From Siphonodentalium dalli (Eukaryota > Mollusca > Scaphopoda > Gadilida > Siphonodentaliidae): a DNA stretch of 64,000 nt. Position numbers and translations under genes: made by a program. Below the pieces are notes generated by a model. The model had not been told where the DNA came from and did no database searches. It saw nothing but the letters and a program-made list of their open reading frames with translations. Below are positions 48,466 through 61,285 of this stretch, piece by piece; within the stretch, counting starts at the first letter, position 1; the number at the start of each line of letters is the position of its first letter. The stretch is from positions 190,904,369-190,968,368 of the forward strand of contig CP136061.1 in NCBI GenBank assembly GCA_032622095.1. Direction: 5' to 3'.

Positions 48466-50037
48466 GAACCATCCTGTAAATAAGGAACATCCAAGCATCG
48501 TCAAAATCAAAGGGAACTGTATTTCGCCGGTGACTTTTAGCCTGAAACCAATCTCTGAAGAGTTCTTCTCCAAAGAGATATGTAAGCTAAACTCAAAAAA
48601 GGCCACTGTTATTGATGGTATCTCAGCAAAAATGCTGAAAATATGTAACTCAGCAATCCACGTGCCTTTGAGTAATCTTTTTAACCAATCTCTGTCTGTC
48701 GTTGCTTTCCCAGATAGCCTTAAAGTTGCTCAAATGACACCTATATACAAGAAAAATGATATTTTGAGTAAGGAAAACTACAGGCCTGTTAGTATTTTAC
48801 CTACTATATCAAAATAATTTGAGAAAGCGATAAATTCACAGCTACAAATGCATTTTGACTCTATTTTTAACCCCGCTCTCTCAGCTTTTAGGAAGCATCG
48901 TGAATGCAGTGACGTAATGTTAAGTGCCGTTGAAGACTGGCACAGGGCACCTGACAAGCATGAACGTGTTGCCACTGTAATGATGGACCTTTCAAAGGCT
49001 TTTGATTGTCTACCTCGTGATCTTATGTTAGAGAAACTACGTGCATAAAATCTTTGTGAAAAGTCGGTGTCTTATATGGGGAGCTATCTTTCTGGACGCA
49101 GACAACGCGTTAAACTTGGCTCCAGTGTGAGTTCCTGCAACTTCCTAGAGGTGCAACAACAAGGGTGTAGCACAGGGATTTACTGGGTCCAACCATGTTT
49201 AACATCATTCTTTCTGAATGACATTTTCTGCTTTGTGAAGGACTGCTCCCTTTATAATTATGCAGACGATAACACAATTTCCTTCTCTCACAAAGACCCT
49301 GATGTTGTTCGGAGCACTCTGGAATCTGATAGCCTTCATCTCATTGAGTGGTTCCCCCTGAATGGCATGAAGACAAATCCAGAGAAGTTCCAAGCAATAT
49401 CATTGGGTCCCAAAAGTAAATATATAACTGGCATAAATGCTTCACATCTTATCCCATGTGTCGAGGAAGTGAAATTACTCGGTATAACTCTGGACTGTAA
49501 ATTGACATTTAACACTCACATTGATTCACTATGTTCAAAGGCATCAAGGCAGCTAAATGTCTTAAAGAGACTTGGACATATGCTGACCCTCTCAGGCAAA
49601 AAATGTATCTTCAAATCTTTCATCCTCTCAAATTTTAATTACTGCCCTCTTATCTGGCATTTCTGCAGTGTGTCTTCTACCGACAGGCTAGAAAAAATTC
49701 AGGAGAGAGCCTTTCGTTTTATCTATAACGACTACACATCTGATTATGACTTTCTCCTAAAATTGCAAACTGTGAGCATCTACATCTCCAAAGACTCAGA
49801 CTTATGGCACTCACAGTTTTCAAAATACAAAAGAAGGACATTAGCACTCCTTCCTATTTGGACTGCCTGGTGAAACTTAAACATAGTTCATACTCTTTTA
49901 GAAATTATGAGACTCTGGAACTGCCATCACCTGATACTACTACTTTCGGTTTAAGCTCGTTTAGATTCATGGCACCTAAAGTGTGGAATTCTCTTCCAGA
50001 GTCATGCAGAACCGCAGAGACGATGAAAGACTTTTAA
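48466..50037 (+). pseudogene. L2/CR1-like reverse transcriptase, broken
   Basis: The encoded parts are HPSIVKIKGN, a KKATVIDGISAKMLK segment, NYRPVSILPTISK, a stop (48815-48817), FEKAINSQLQ, MMDLSKAFDCLPRDLM, another stop (49046-49048), a degenerate GxPQG block (QQQGCSTGIYW), NYADDNTISF, and the C-terminal YCPLIWHFCS, FRFIYNDY and KVWNSLPES motifs. A frameshift lies near 49800-49870. YADD survives, but the two stops and the frameshift make it dead. It is clearly a different family from the LINE at 46181-48450. Confidence 0.85.
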
Positions 50038-50475
50038 TGTATGTTAGAAACCTGGAATGGTTTTAAATGTAAATGCAGTGCCTGTAGGATATCCTAATTA
50101 TATGTATATTTTTTGTATTTTAATCCTCACTTTCTGGTCTGGTATCTCTGAATGGAACAAAACGTGTTATCCAGGAATGAAATATGGACTTGTTGTGCAC
50201 ATTACTGTGCCGTATATGAATAATATACAAATTTGTGTCTTACGCTTTTGGTCGAGTTAGGGCTACCTGTCCTCAGTGATTTTATTCGTCTTTTACAATG
50301 TTTTAGCTAATATACATGTAATTTATTTTTCAGATAGGTTGTCACCAGGTTTTATTCACGTTACTGTTTATGTACATTTTCATTATTTTACAAGTCAGTT
50401 AAGAGCTTAATGGTCATGTTTGTAATTTTAAATGCCTGACTTTATAAATAAAGCTTTTGAACTTTTGAACTTTGA
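48466..50475 (+). mobile_element. L2/CR1-like LINE remnant with repeat tail
   Basis: The element is 5'-truncated and begins at or near the target duplication. The 3' end has AATAAA at 50447-50452 followed by GCTTTTGAACTTTTGAACTT, a short tandem repeat tail characteristic of L2/CR1 clades instead of poly(A). No target duplication of its own was found. Confidence 0.8.
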
Positions 50476-51039
50476 GTGGGGAGACTAAGCCAGATTGTAA
50501 CGATGGAAGAATCACGCATATCTGGCAGTGACTCCAGAGCAAATAACAATGAACCTATATTCCGCCAACTAGTATATATATATATATATGACACGAAGAC
50601 TGACTAAGTGTATTATAAGCAGCGATTGATATCTTGGAAACGTAGCAACCCTGAATTGTATCCATGCAGTCGTCTGATCGTGAAAGTATAGTCACTGGCT
50701 ATAAGTGTGTATTTAAAAAAGTTAAAAACTAATCTCGAAATGCACAGAAATTGACTTTTTATTTTCCTATTCCGATTCTCTGCTGATGACCCAGATTCTC
50801 GAGCGCTCGGTTCTCTGCAAATAACTCGATTCTCTGCCTTAGATAAAGTAGTATATGCCGTCGGAAACTTTGCTCGGCAGAGAATGTAAATAAAGCTCGG
50901 TAGAGAACCAAATCAAGTTGTTACTATTAACAATAATAACCACTTGATTTTAGAGTTATCCATCTTACAACCGCAATTTGTCCGTTTTTAGCACGTTGTC
51001 CTCGAAAAGATTGGGCCACAAACAATAGAAACAGCACAT
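50476..51039 (-). other. BHMT intron with simple repeat
   Basis: A short TA repeat lies at about 50572-50589. Otherwise no gene or bounded repeat is supported. Confidence 0.4.
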
Positions 51040-51168
51040 TTCAAACATCGATATCTAATCAATCTGAGCTTTGATGGGTGGGTTCATCGACTCGAATAAA
51101 ATATTTGTTACCCCCGAAGCCAAAGAAATAGTAATTTCAAAACGTCTGATCGGATTGAGTACCTTTAA
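51040..51168 (-). repeat. Terminal fragment of the 4104-4584 MITE family
   Basis: It contains GGATTGAGTACCTTTAA at its right edge, the same terminus as 4104-4584, plus the ATCGATATCTAA and TTTGATGGGTG blocks. The opposite terminus is absent, so it is truncated. Confidence 0.7.
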
Positions 51169-52009
51169 TATAATTCTGGACAGGTTATGGCAGAACATAA
51201 TATTGCACAATGAGCCTTATGTCGACTGAGCTACTGAGGACTCGTACATACACCGAGTAATGGGTAACAAAATAACAAAACAAAAAACAATATTTTATAA
51301 TTATTTTGAAGGGGGGTCTCATCCAGCCCATAACAAATCAAGGGATATAACAATCAACGATGATTGCTGATTGTTCTCTCGATTATATATACTCTCCATA
51401 CAAAACATAATGATCTTTCGATCAGGAAAATATTATTCTGGCATACCCCATTTATTGTCGATCCAATCGACTCTGTGTGTAGTCCTTCAGAGTGTGTGGT
51501 TGTGATTTGTTCAATTGTTGCCTCCTAGAGTCCTAGGATTAACCAACGGGTGAACTCGCTTTCTCTCAAATCATACACGAATCCTAAAACATCTCTGAAA
51601 CTATATTAGGGTGATTCTCCCGTAAACGAGCAAACCCATGTCCTGCGTTATTAGTTCATCCTATGAAAAACAATGGCCACCATACATAAAAGTGATGGTA
51701 ATGATCTTCTAGCTCACGATACAGGCATTTATTAGAGACATTTCGGGTTTAGTATGGACGTGTGGGAACATATATGCCATGTGTATATTACAGGCTACGT
51801 ACCCCGAAACAGCATGTCCCAAATCAAAGGCATTCAACTTCCCTGATTGTTCCCATTCGCCACCGAACGATTTATCTTTAAACCAATTAATATTCTTGTG
51901 CGGAATTTTGCACTGAACGCCATGCAATTCGTATAATTTTTATGAAATTAAATATTTAGTTAGTGGAAAGCATGTGAAGTCTTCCAAAAGCATGTCCCGT
52001 TATATAGAA

Positions 52010-52407
52010 TCATTACCCAAACGCACGATAAAGACGGCTGATATTTTCACCAGAAACATAGCTTGTTCATATCTATGGTTGCATCGTGGAGTAAATATCC
52101 TTTAATGTCTAGAAAAAATAAACCCAGGTTATGTTTCCTTGAATAATTTCAAAATCAACCTTTGAAACTAGAAATCGCTAGCGTATATTTATTCAGCGTC
52201 ATTACACAAACGCAGACCATTTAAATGTTACATGCTGTAGGCGAACGATTAAAAGTTTATTTCGAAAGCTCGCAGCGGTTGTTTGTTCATAAACTAGTTC
52301 ATTTTCATAGGTGATGGATATTCAAAATATAAGAGCGCGCTGAAACGAAAATCGTCATTACCCAAACGCGTCATTACCCAAACACTCCTTCTGTTTGGGT
52401 AATGACG
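52010..52407. repeat. Cluster of CGTCATTACCCAAACG motifs
   Basis: The motif occurs at 52010, 52196 (one base changed), 52353, 52368 and inverted at 52393-52407. The last two direct copies and the inverted copy form a small stem. No coding is involved. Confidence 0.6.
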
Positions 52408-52540
52408 CAATTTTAATTTTGAAATATCCAGAGACGCAAACACGATCTAAGAAATAAAACATGTTAAGGGATGATCTGGGTGTAAATAAAAAGAACAAAT
52501 ATGACATACGGATTAGTTTTAGTGCGTTTATATAACATCG

Positions 52541-52590
52541 GGGGGGGGGGGGTGAGTGAATGAGTGGTGGGGTGGGGGGGGGGGGGGGTG
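52541..52590. repeat. Long G-runs
   Basis: Two uninterrupted G-runs (about 12 and 15 bases) are separated by a TGAGTGAATGAGTGG stretch and shorter G-runs. Such a tract could form a G-quadruplex and is also a likely place for sequencing error. Confidence 0.7.
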
Positions 52591-55500
52591 ATCAACGGAA
52601 TCTAACGAATTCTCTAAATGGATTGACGTTTACATCAAACAATCTCAGTGAGAAGCAGATGACAGTTTGAAAAGTCAATTATTTCCGTACTTTTCAACAA
52701 TCATTCTGCCTGCGGGGCGATTTCCGGCTCGTGTGTTATAGCAACGGCGTCAAAATACACAGTTTGGACCGTCAGAATATCACACTGACAATTCTATCTG
52801 ATACAGCGCACCGAGAAATACCAAATTTCATTTCAATATCTTGAAACATGTAAGAGAAATCCATCGACAATGTTTTCTACTCTAAATTATCATTGCAATT
52901 TGGCGAACCCCTTGGGGAACAGACTTTGATTGACGTATGTTCACGTTGTCTACATCAGAGTTCCTCGATCGTTTGGAGTCAAACCAAGTGTACGAGGGAC
53001 CAGGGCATGCCCGACTTGATAGGAATCGCCTTTTATGCGATCAAAATCTGTTTCCAATTATCATATCTGAACGCTGTATTCGTTGACCTCTTAGAGAGTT
53101 TGAACTCTAAGTCACGCCCACAGGGCATATAAATTTCCACCACGTATATTCAAATGGCTGTATCTCATAGACGTCTCAACGTGCGGAGCTACGCAATACG
53201 TCGTTTTGACGGATACATCATCGGCTACTCAAACAATATATACTCATAACGATAATTCAACTATTAAAGGGCACATGTCAACAAGTTTTGGAGAAAGAGC
53301 GAATTTGACAATGACGTTGCCCTGATTCAACCCAAAAAAACGTCATTGGCACAGGCTGTAATGAACGACCTTGATTGACCTTGACCTGGCCCTATAATTT
53401 TGCCAAATGTCATTTTCGTGGTCACCAATATCTGTGCTACATACTCAAATAAAATTTATCGGCATGTGACAAACTTTTCCCCCCCAGAATTTTCTGGACA
53501 AAATTGTTCATTTAATGGAGAATCACCCATTAGCCCTATTTGGCCCCTACCTGGTTTAGGAAACCTTTCAACTGTGTGACTGGGATTCAGATCCGATAAA
53601 TGGTATTTAATTGCCAAAAGGGGCAGTTCTTGGGGACTTCGTACTTTTTAATTCAACAAATTCAAAGAAAGTTCTAAAAACATATTCTAAGAATTAACTG
53701 CGCATAATTAATCTGCCGTCTTTGGTTGACTGTTTGATATTAAGATTGTGTCAGCTGGAGACAGTTGGTCGAAACGGAGTGGTGCATGTTGAACACATGG
53801 TCCATTCCAAAAAATAATTGAAACTATAGTATAACAAACCATTTGAACCGTTCAATATTGATATATTATATTTATTGAGGCACTGACTCATCAGTATATA
53901 GTGTTCATTACTTGTGCGTGAACAAACATTCTCATTTCTTATAGAAAAGGCCATTGTGTCGATCGGATTGGCGCATTGAGATGTCCCTCAACTCAGATCG
54001 TGCTTGAAATTTTTTTCGCCAATTATCGGGAGTTCACTTAACATAAAAGCGTTAAAGTGCAGCTGACCGGTGACGGGTCACGTCCATACAAATGTTTTAC
54101 TTCGTAAAGTTTATTTTAAAATTACATGACACTGGGAAAACTGTATCTTGAGCACAAGAGGCATGTAACGCGATCCGCTGCCCGCCCCCTTTTGCACTGC
54201 CCATTTACGCCGCTTTTACAAGAGTCATTATTACGCGCGCCGCGTGCGTGTATACTAATGGACAATTTTTTGTTTTCGCCTGGACGCTGGAGTTTACACT
54301 AGGTGTTTTATTTATAGAAATGGGAATTTTTGGGACGGATTTAAACGTCGAACTGCGCTACCAGGAGGCCGAGTCCGGTAACAGATGTACATGTAGTTGG
54401 GGAATTTCAATTTCGTTTATTGTCCTTCACATTATTATGTTAGTAATGTTGATTTTTGGTTTGTGACAAGCTATGTCAATTACAAATAAAAGAAATGAAA
54501 AAGATAATTTGTAAGTCTTATACATGTATTTCAACTTTTATAGACATGTTTCGTTCTGCAGCCCACTGAGGATTGTGGTCGGAGACGACCGAGTCGGCCG
54601 CCGGTTCGTTAATTAGGTGCTGGTTGTTATTGTTATTTTAACGGAATTCTGAGTTGGTCATTCGCGAAACCAATATATTTTATATTCTATAATTACAATC
54701 ATCGGTATATAATATATGATCTTGAGCACGTTACCATTTCTGACATTGGTTTTCTTGTCAATTTTGGCGCACATTCTTGTCCTTTGACACTAGCGTCTTC
54801 CAGACAAGATATATGCTGACAAATTATGATTTTATATATGGCCCGCAATGAGTTCTATAACATATATACCGTACACCTGCCGTGTAGCGGTATATTCACT
54901 CCCTACTCGTCACTTTTATAGCTGAATTTCCACTAAAACTTATGTCCCAATTTCAAAATTTTGAGTTTGCTCATCCGTCTATAGATATTGTTCAAAATAA
55001 TTATGGAAACTTTCATTTGTAATTGAAAAATGGTCATTACTCTTAATGATAATGAACCTTAGGCCATCAATATCCAAGCTTTCCACATATTTGTTGTTCT
55101 TGTCCCTCAACTCAATGTCTCTTCTGTAACGAAGTGGTATAAGAGCAAAATATTAGACCGTACCTGTAAATAGTAAATTACAACACTTGCCTTATAAAAG
55201 TGAGAACACATGGTATGTTCAAAAATGTGCGCAGATTTGGAATTTTCAGAAACAGTCGCGAAAAAACTATGTATCAGGTAGGTGCACACACAACCGTATA
55301 TTTCAAAAAACATCTGAAATTTAACGTGAATTTAATCGATATAACCAGGGACCTCGGTATCTCTAATTCATTTTTGAAGAGATGTTTTTAAGTCATTTTG
55401 ATTGCCACATTATCTCTCCGCTGAATGGAGAAATCGTTGAGATATTTTGTTTTTGATAGCCAATACATATCTCATGTAACGGTCTCCTCCTCAGTGTTAC

Positions 55501-56110
55501 GAGAGAAAAAAACAATTACAGGAATGACCAGTTTTGGTGCTGGAAATAAAACATTACATTGAGATCAGACTATATTTGAAATATAGGCGCCTAAATTTTA
55601 AGTGGAATTACGTGTAAACTGTTGGGTATCTTATTAACTTTGAATTTTAGTGAAGAAGTTATATTTCTATGAGACACCATTTGCTGGGATGGTGTATCAT
55701 GTGAAATCTCGTTACGGGAAATACTTTAATTGTTACAGGATATAACAGTGTTACATAAAACGGAGTTAGTTTTGAATAAAATTGGCTTAGTCACTTTGTC
55801 GTCTTCGTGCTCTTATTCTGTTATGAACGAACACATATGAAAATAATATACCATACACCTTCTACGTGTGAGACGGATCAAATGGTGCTTTTGTTACATG
55901 AAATACACTGCTAGTAACACGATGGACGACAGTGTGTTACATGTGTTATACTATTGTAAGTAATAGCTAGAAATCGTGTGTTATTCTGTTCAGCATTAGT
56001 TTACTGTGTGTATATATTTCATATGTAGATGGGCAGTGTGAAACTGATTTGGAAATATCGAAGTTAACATGATAGTGACACATTTTCAAGCACAAATAAA
56101 CGTTACACGA
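52591..56110 (-). other. BHMT intron, few features
   Basis: No gene is supported. A TGACCTTGA half-site pair (about 53369-53391) occurs. A G/C-rich block at 54165-54215 (GCCCGCCCCCTTTTGCACTG) is repeated inverted at about 59644-59695. Confidence 0.4.
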
Positions 56111-56114
56111 AATA

Positions 56115-56205
56115 CTACGATTAGCTGTCACTAATTTAGTATTATAGTGTAAGGCGGAAAAACCTTCCGCCTTTATACTAATAATAAATTAGTGGCAATG
56201 GCTAT
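56115..56205. repeat. Hairpin with AAGGCGGAA stem
   Basis: Inverted arms of about 40 bases meet at the loop AAAC near 56167. The stem tip reads AAGGCGGAA / TTCCGCCTT and the outer parts share CACTAATTTA. A small foldback or MITE remnant is likely. Confidence 0.75.
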
Positions 56206-59200
56206 ATTTGGGTGTAATATGGTAGGCAAGCATAGATGAGTTAGTTATGATTAGTCACTGTTTAATTCACGATTGGATCGCGTGTTCGTTACATTCAGTA
56301 CAACATTCGCTACAAGACCAGAGTATGTTAGAAGGTTTATTTGTTGCAGTAATACAAATTTGCTCGCAAAATAGCCTAATTGTGTGACAAAACTGTCGAA
56401 TTATATGTGGCACAATGTGTTATTGTTGGGAATTCTAATGTGAACCATAGTAGGTGCGCTCATACACATGCACTTTGTCCTGAATAGTGGTTACAGGAAA
56501 GAGAAAGATGTCAACATGCCACTGATGTAGAACTCACGAATGTGCTATCGCAATTTTTTGGAAGTAGCATCTGTCATACATGTTGAGGGTGTGGGCAGAA
56601 CATGTAAAGTGCAACTCCAGTAGAGGGTGTGCACATACATGTAGGTCATATACATGTCGTCAAGGAAAGTGGTATGCATATGGAGATTGAGAGTATTGAT
56701 GAGACATATCCGGAGACTGCAGTGGATAGTGAGTATGCAATTAGGACAGTTTCGAGGAAAGTGGTATACAGATGGATTATCATGTAAATCGAGAGCGCGG
56801 AGAGCTATAGATATGTCGCGAGACTGCAGTAGAGAGTGAACAGGCTTGTAAAACGGGTGGTTAAGACAGATACCATCTGTGAAGAAAGCGCAGAGGAGAA
56901 GCAGGTTGATACTATTGTGTAGACAAGGATTGTTGTGAAACGGAAGTAGGGCATGCAGAGATGGATAAGACATATATTGAAATCGAAGGGAAACACCAGG
57001 TTGGGGGTGTGGACGAGACGGTATGAAACTGCTGTAGAGAGTAAACAGGAGGGTACGACAGATATCATTGACAGCAAAGGGGAGAGGACGATTTAGGGTG
57101 TTTGCGAAGGTGATTATTGACGAGTGTGTCATGTCTAGTTGAATGTATCAATAAATATGTCATAATTGAATACCAATTGAGTAACCAAACTATGTCTTGA
57201 ATATAGGGACGTGTCAACAGGGGGGGGGGTGAACTTTGGTAGTTGGAAGTTTCATGCCTGACAGAATATTAGTTGGAAATATTGCACCACATATATGTTG
57301 AAATTGTTCTCATTGTTGGATTTTCCAACCAGTAATGTTTGTTGCTTTGTTGGTAATAATTTCAGTTGCAAATTTTCCAAACTTAGGAGGGGGAGTCCGG
57401 TTGAAAATATCCAACAGATACTGACAGATAGATAGCTTAAGGTATCGGTTGGAAACTACCAGTCCAAGGGATGCAGTTAGCAATTTTCAGGATGGGCACC
57501 CAAACGGGGGCCATCTAGCCACACATAATGTTTCGGGTGTTGTTCATAAGCTGCATAAGGTATATAAATTAGAAGAATGCACATTTCTTTGCATGACCAA
57601 AATGATGTGCAGATAATTCACGGAACCGTATCTATACGTCATAAAGGAATTATGCCAATTTGTAATGAATTACTGAGTAAAGTTGGAATTTATGAAAGAT
57701 TGTTGGCCGAGTATATTTTCTCAGTTTCCCCGTTTATTTAAAGGTTTCACATACTGCTTACTATTACAGTTTGAAATGTCAGTGATATATTATAAAGATA
57801 TTGTAAAGGCCATATGTGCAAAAGTTTGGTAGATATCAATAGTTGTGATTAGTTTAGTGTTTTCCGTGAACATATTTCAAATTACCATTTGCACGCATTC
57901 TGTTCTCTCTTCATTCCCCTGTGTTGGATACGATCCTAGTGCTTCAAAACTGTGCATCTCTGCGTGAGAGTCGGGCGCACTTTACGCGATTTCGGTTACA
58001 CGCATATGCAGTAAATCACATATGCGCGTATCTGCCACATCGCTCACCACTGGTTGAAAATCATCTTCCATTGCAGTTAAAGGTTAAATGTTATACTTCG
58101 GACATAAATCTTAACTTATTCTTAACCGACTAATCGTGTACGTAGTCATGCATGTGGGCTATGTTATTATTGACCAGATAAATTCATGTTTATCTACATG
58201 CACGTACGTGTCGTGTAACTTAACCTCAAATTAGTTCTCGCGAAACGCTCCCCGTAACATAATTGAGTTGGGTTGTTATGTAGGTTACATGCATGATGCA
58301 TTAAATAGCAGCATCAATTTTGTTTCTCTGGTGACTCAGCGCGAGTAATCTGAATGGCCCAGTTGGCCCACGATTGTAACTCACGTATACATATCTGATA
58401 TATACATGTACATCGCTAGTACATGCTCCACTGTGTGTATCAGGACTGGTGTCTGTGCAGTTACGACAGAGGGCAGCGGAGCGCACTATTTATTGTCTCC
58501 ACAAAGTTCATTCTATATGGTGAATTCTTCATTTCAGCCATACATTTTCCTTCTGTTTTTTTTGGAAAAATGCATGTTCAATATCCCATTTTCATCGTGT
58601 TTTGTGTCGAATAAGACAATTATGAAAAAAGTATTTCATGTAACAATAAAAGCCCACATATCGTTTGTGTGACAAGAGAAGGGGTATTTGACAGAAACTC
58701 TCTATAACAAGTGAGCTCCCGAATATATAAACTGCTCTTCCTTCCTCGACATGGAACTGGAAGAGTCCAAATGCACAGGTTACGTATATTGTGTAACACA
58801 TCTGTCTTTAATGTAATATATGACATTTGAAATCCCACAGTCATTTATGAAATAACCACATCCATGTTGCATTATACACGACAGACTGCGGAATTGTATT
58901 AGTGTTGCGTTATACTCGAAATGCGACATAACGGACATATTGGTCGTTTAGTGTGATATCAGCCGCACCGGTATGTTCAAAATGTCTATCCTGTAACGAC
59001 TGTTGTCTGTAATTTAACTTGAATGTCCTCCCTGTAACACGGGGAATAATGACATTTAAAAATGCTAAGTCATGTGATTCCAAGGGAGTTATTTTGAATG
59101 GCCAGTGGTTTGGAACTATCTGATTCAGATCATTAAACCAATACTCAATATGATAAAATATTCTCTCTTGATGCAATCTTTAGTATCGGCAAAATGTTAT

Positions 59201-59570
59201 TTTAGAAAAAACAGTTGATACTAAACATGGACAAGGCATGATTTAACACCATAGAATATGAAAAATCCTATTTAGTAGTTGTAATATAACCCAATTTGAC
59301 ATGTTCGAGTTATAAAATGAAGTAGTTCCATTATTTCTTAATAACAGCCATACAAAGAGTGGTTGTTACAGTATAGACATTATATATGCATAGCCGATAT
59401 TCACAACCCAACCAATTACGAATTATAGGTGGTTAAACCTCCATTTTAGTATTTTAATAACCCATAATGTCTATTTGTTCCAAGCGATCACCAAATACGT
59501 GTTCTACCAACTTATTTTTTTCATTTTTTACCAGACTGAAATATGCGCCAAAATTTTTAATGATTCATAT
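56206..59570 (-). other. BHMT intron without recognised genes
   Basis: A purine-rich stretch at 56640-57080 has two or three diverged repeats of AGGAAAGTGGTAT and GAGACTGCAGT. These cause a 195-codon open frame on the minus strand that I do not accept as a gene. Confidence 0.4.
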
Positions 59571-59571
59571 A

Positions 59572-59642
59572 TATATACGCGCCTGCTTCGCGTTAATGGT
59601 ATATAATCACAGTACCATTAACGTAAATCAGGCGCGTATATT
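59572..59642. repeat. Hairpin next to a GC-rich repeat
   Basis: TATATACGCGCCTG and a GTTAATGGTA block are repeated inverted around the TATAATCACA loop (59611-59620). The GC-rich block that follows (59644-59695) is shared in inverted orientation with 54165-54215; a shorter GGGCAGCGGAGCGC match occurs at about 58473. Confidence 0.7.
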
Positions 59643-59699
59643 GAAGCGGTGTATATGGGCAGTGCAAAAGGGGGCGGGCAGCGGAGCGCGTTACAGACC

Positions 59700-60899
59700 C
59701 CTGTGATCTTGTGGGTCCGACAACACCGACCAATGCACCCGACCTTCTATCGTGGAAAAGAATTGTGATCCTCCCCTGTATTTGCAATTAAATGTTTGCA
59801 TTTAAGCTATATGTATTTAATTATTTACACCTAGCCTTTGACTTTTACTCGATCCATATGTCCAAATGGTTAAATTCATAGCTATGATAGTACTATATAT
59901 TGGGACCCACTTCATTACTTCAAGCACAAAATGCATGGGTTCCCACCAATGGCCTTTGGCAGGTTGTTCACCAAATAATTGAAGCGGTTGTCATGGGAAC
60001 CATTTTATTTTCCACAGTATGTGCCCCATGCCACAGGCACTCCCTCAAATGTTATTTCCAAAGTTTGACTCCAAATCGGAGCAAATATTCATGTTTTAGT
60101 TTAGTCTATCTTCATTAAGGGTCAAATGCACGTTTGGCCAAAATTTCCTGGTATTTCTAAATGGATTTTCTCAAAATCTGTCAGGAATTTATTTGTGAAA
60201 TTTGGTACAAGCGATTATTGTGATACAATATTTAAGAAACATAGAACAATTAGTTATTATAATCTCATTTACTTCACTTTTATGGCGAGGAAAATATTAA
60301 AAAATTTCACCGTTGTCAGGTACCAAGAACTTCCGTAAATTATATTTGTTTCAAAATTGCAGATCATATGTCCATGATATAATATCTGAAGTTCATGAGA
60401 GGAGACTTAATTTTTCTTGATTCATGAAATTTGATATTTATTTTCACTTAGAAAGACAACTACCAACAAATAATTTCCTATATTTGAGAATTCTCATGTC
60501 ATTCATGTTGTTCAATGAAAAATTGGGCTGAGATGAGTTCTGGGTCATGGCTTCATAACCAAGTTAAAGCTGACCACCATATATCTTAACATTGTGACCT
60601 AATTTCTGTTGATTGCTCCCTGCTTGAGTGGAGCACACTGCATATCAACATTTGTTTTCATTGGGCTGGAATATCTCTGACTGCTTTATTCTTCATTATA
60701 ATATATGGGGGTATGACACAAGATTATGCAATTAAAAATCTAACTCCACATTATGATACAAATGAAGCCTCCTCTCATGGAGCCAAGACAATAAGCTGTT
60801 TGAGGATTGGAGTTTAGTGTGAACTTATTAATTATTCTATCAGTTCTCGGTACCAAAAGGGACAACAAAGAAAATAATGTATTAAAATCCATTGTTTTT
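59700..60899 (-). other. BHMT intron without supported features
   Basis: Only short unsupported open frames are present. Confidence 0.4.
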
Positions 60900-61075
60900 G
60901 TTCGCTCTTAATAACTGCTCAGATTATACATACAATGAAGGTGATGATATGTGAAAATCAAGATTTTTCGCCAGATAGATCCAGAGAAATACTTTGTTGA
61001 AAATATCTTGTCATATTTGGCTGTATTGATGCAAAACGGGCATCTCCATCTTAAGCGAAATATTGACTACAAACC
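60900..61075 (+). repeat. Dispersed repeat shared with 31235-31395
   Basis: Shared blocks with 31235-31395 are AAGATTTTTCGCCAGATA, AGAAATACTTTGTTGAAA and CATCTCCATCTTAA. Both copies lie in BHMT introns. Confidence 0.7.
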
Positions 61076-61227
61076 ACTGTGCTGCTGCATATGCCTTACA
61101 GTTGGTATTAAATGGACGATCCGCGCACATAAATAAGGAGAATTTTCGCATAAATGGATGCCTTTTTGTCCGCTATTTAGAATTTTAATTTTCAACTTCA
61201 CACATGTGCATGCATGCAGTTATGTAC

Positions 61228-61285
61228 GAAATGTTATATATATATATATGTATATAGCTATATATATATATATATATATATACAA
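61228..61285. repeat. TA microsatellite
   Basis: Two (TA)n tracts are separated by TGTATATAGC. Confidence 0.9.

Noticed and set aside
51709-51927. Minus-strand frame containing HGVQCKIPHKNINWFKDK
   Set aside because: The composition looks exon-like, but no acceptor, donor or recognised domain could be tied to it.
53369-53391. TGACCTTGA nuclear-receptor-like sites
   Set aside because: The match is short and expected by chance in 64 kb, with no supporting context.
54248-54466. 72-codon frame with a hydrophobic tail
   Set aside because: It starts at GTG and has no family signature or splice support, and a single hydrophobic stretch is not enough.
56545-57132. 195-codon minus-strand open frame
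   Set aside because: It lies across a purine-rich, internally repeated stretch. The translation is biased toward Leu, Pro, His and Ser, with no domain and no splice context.
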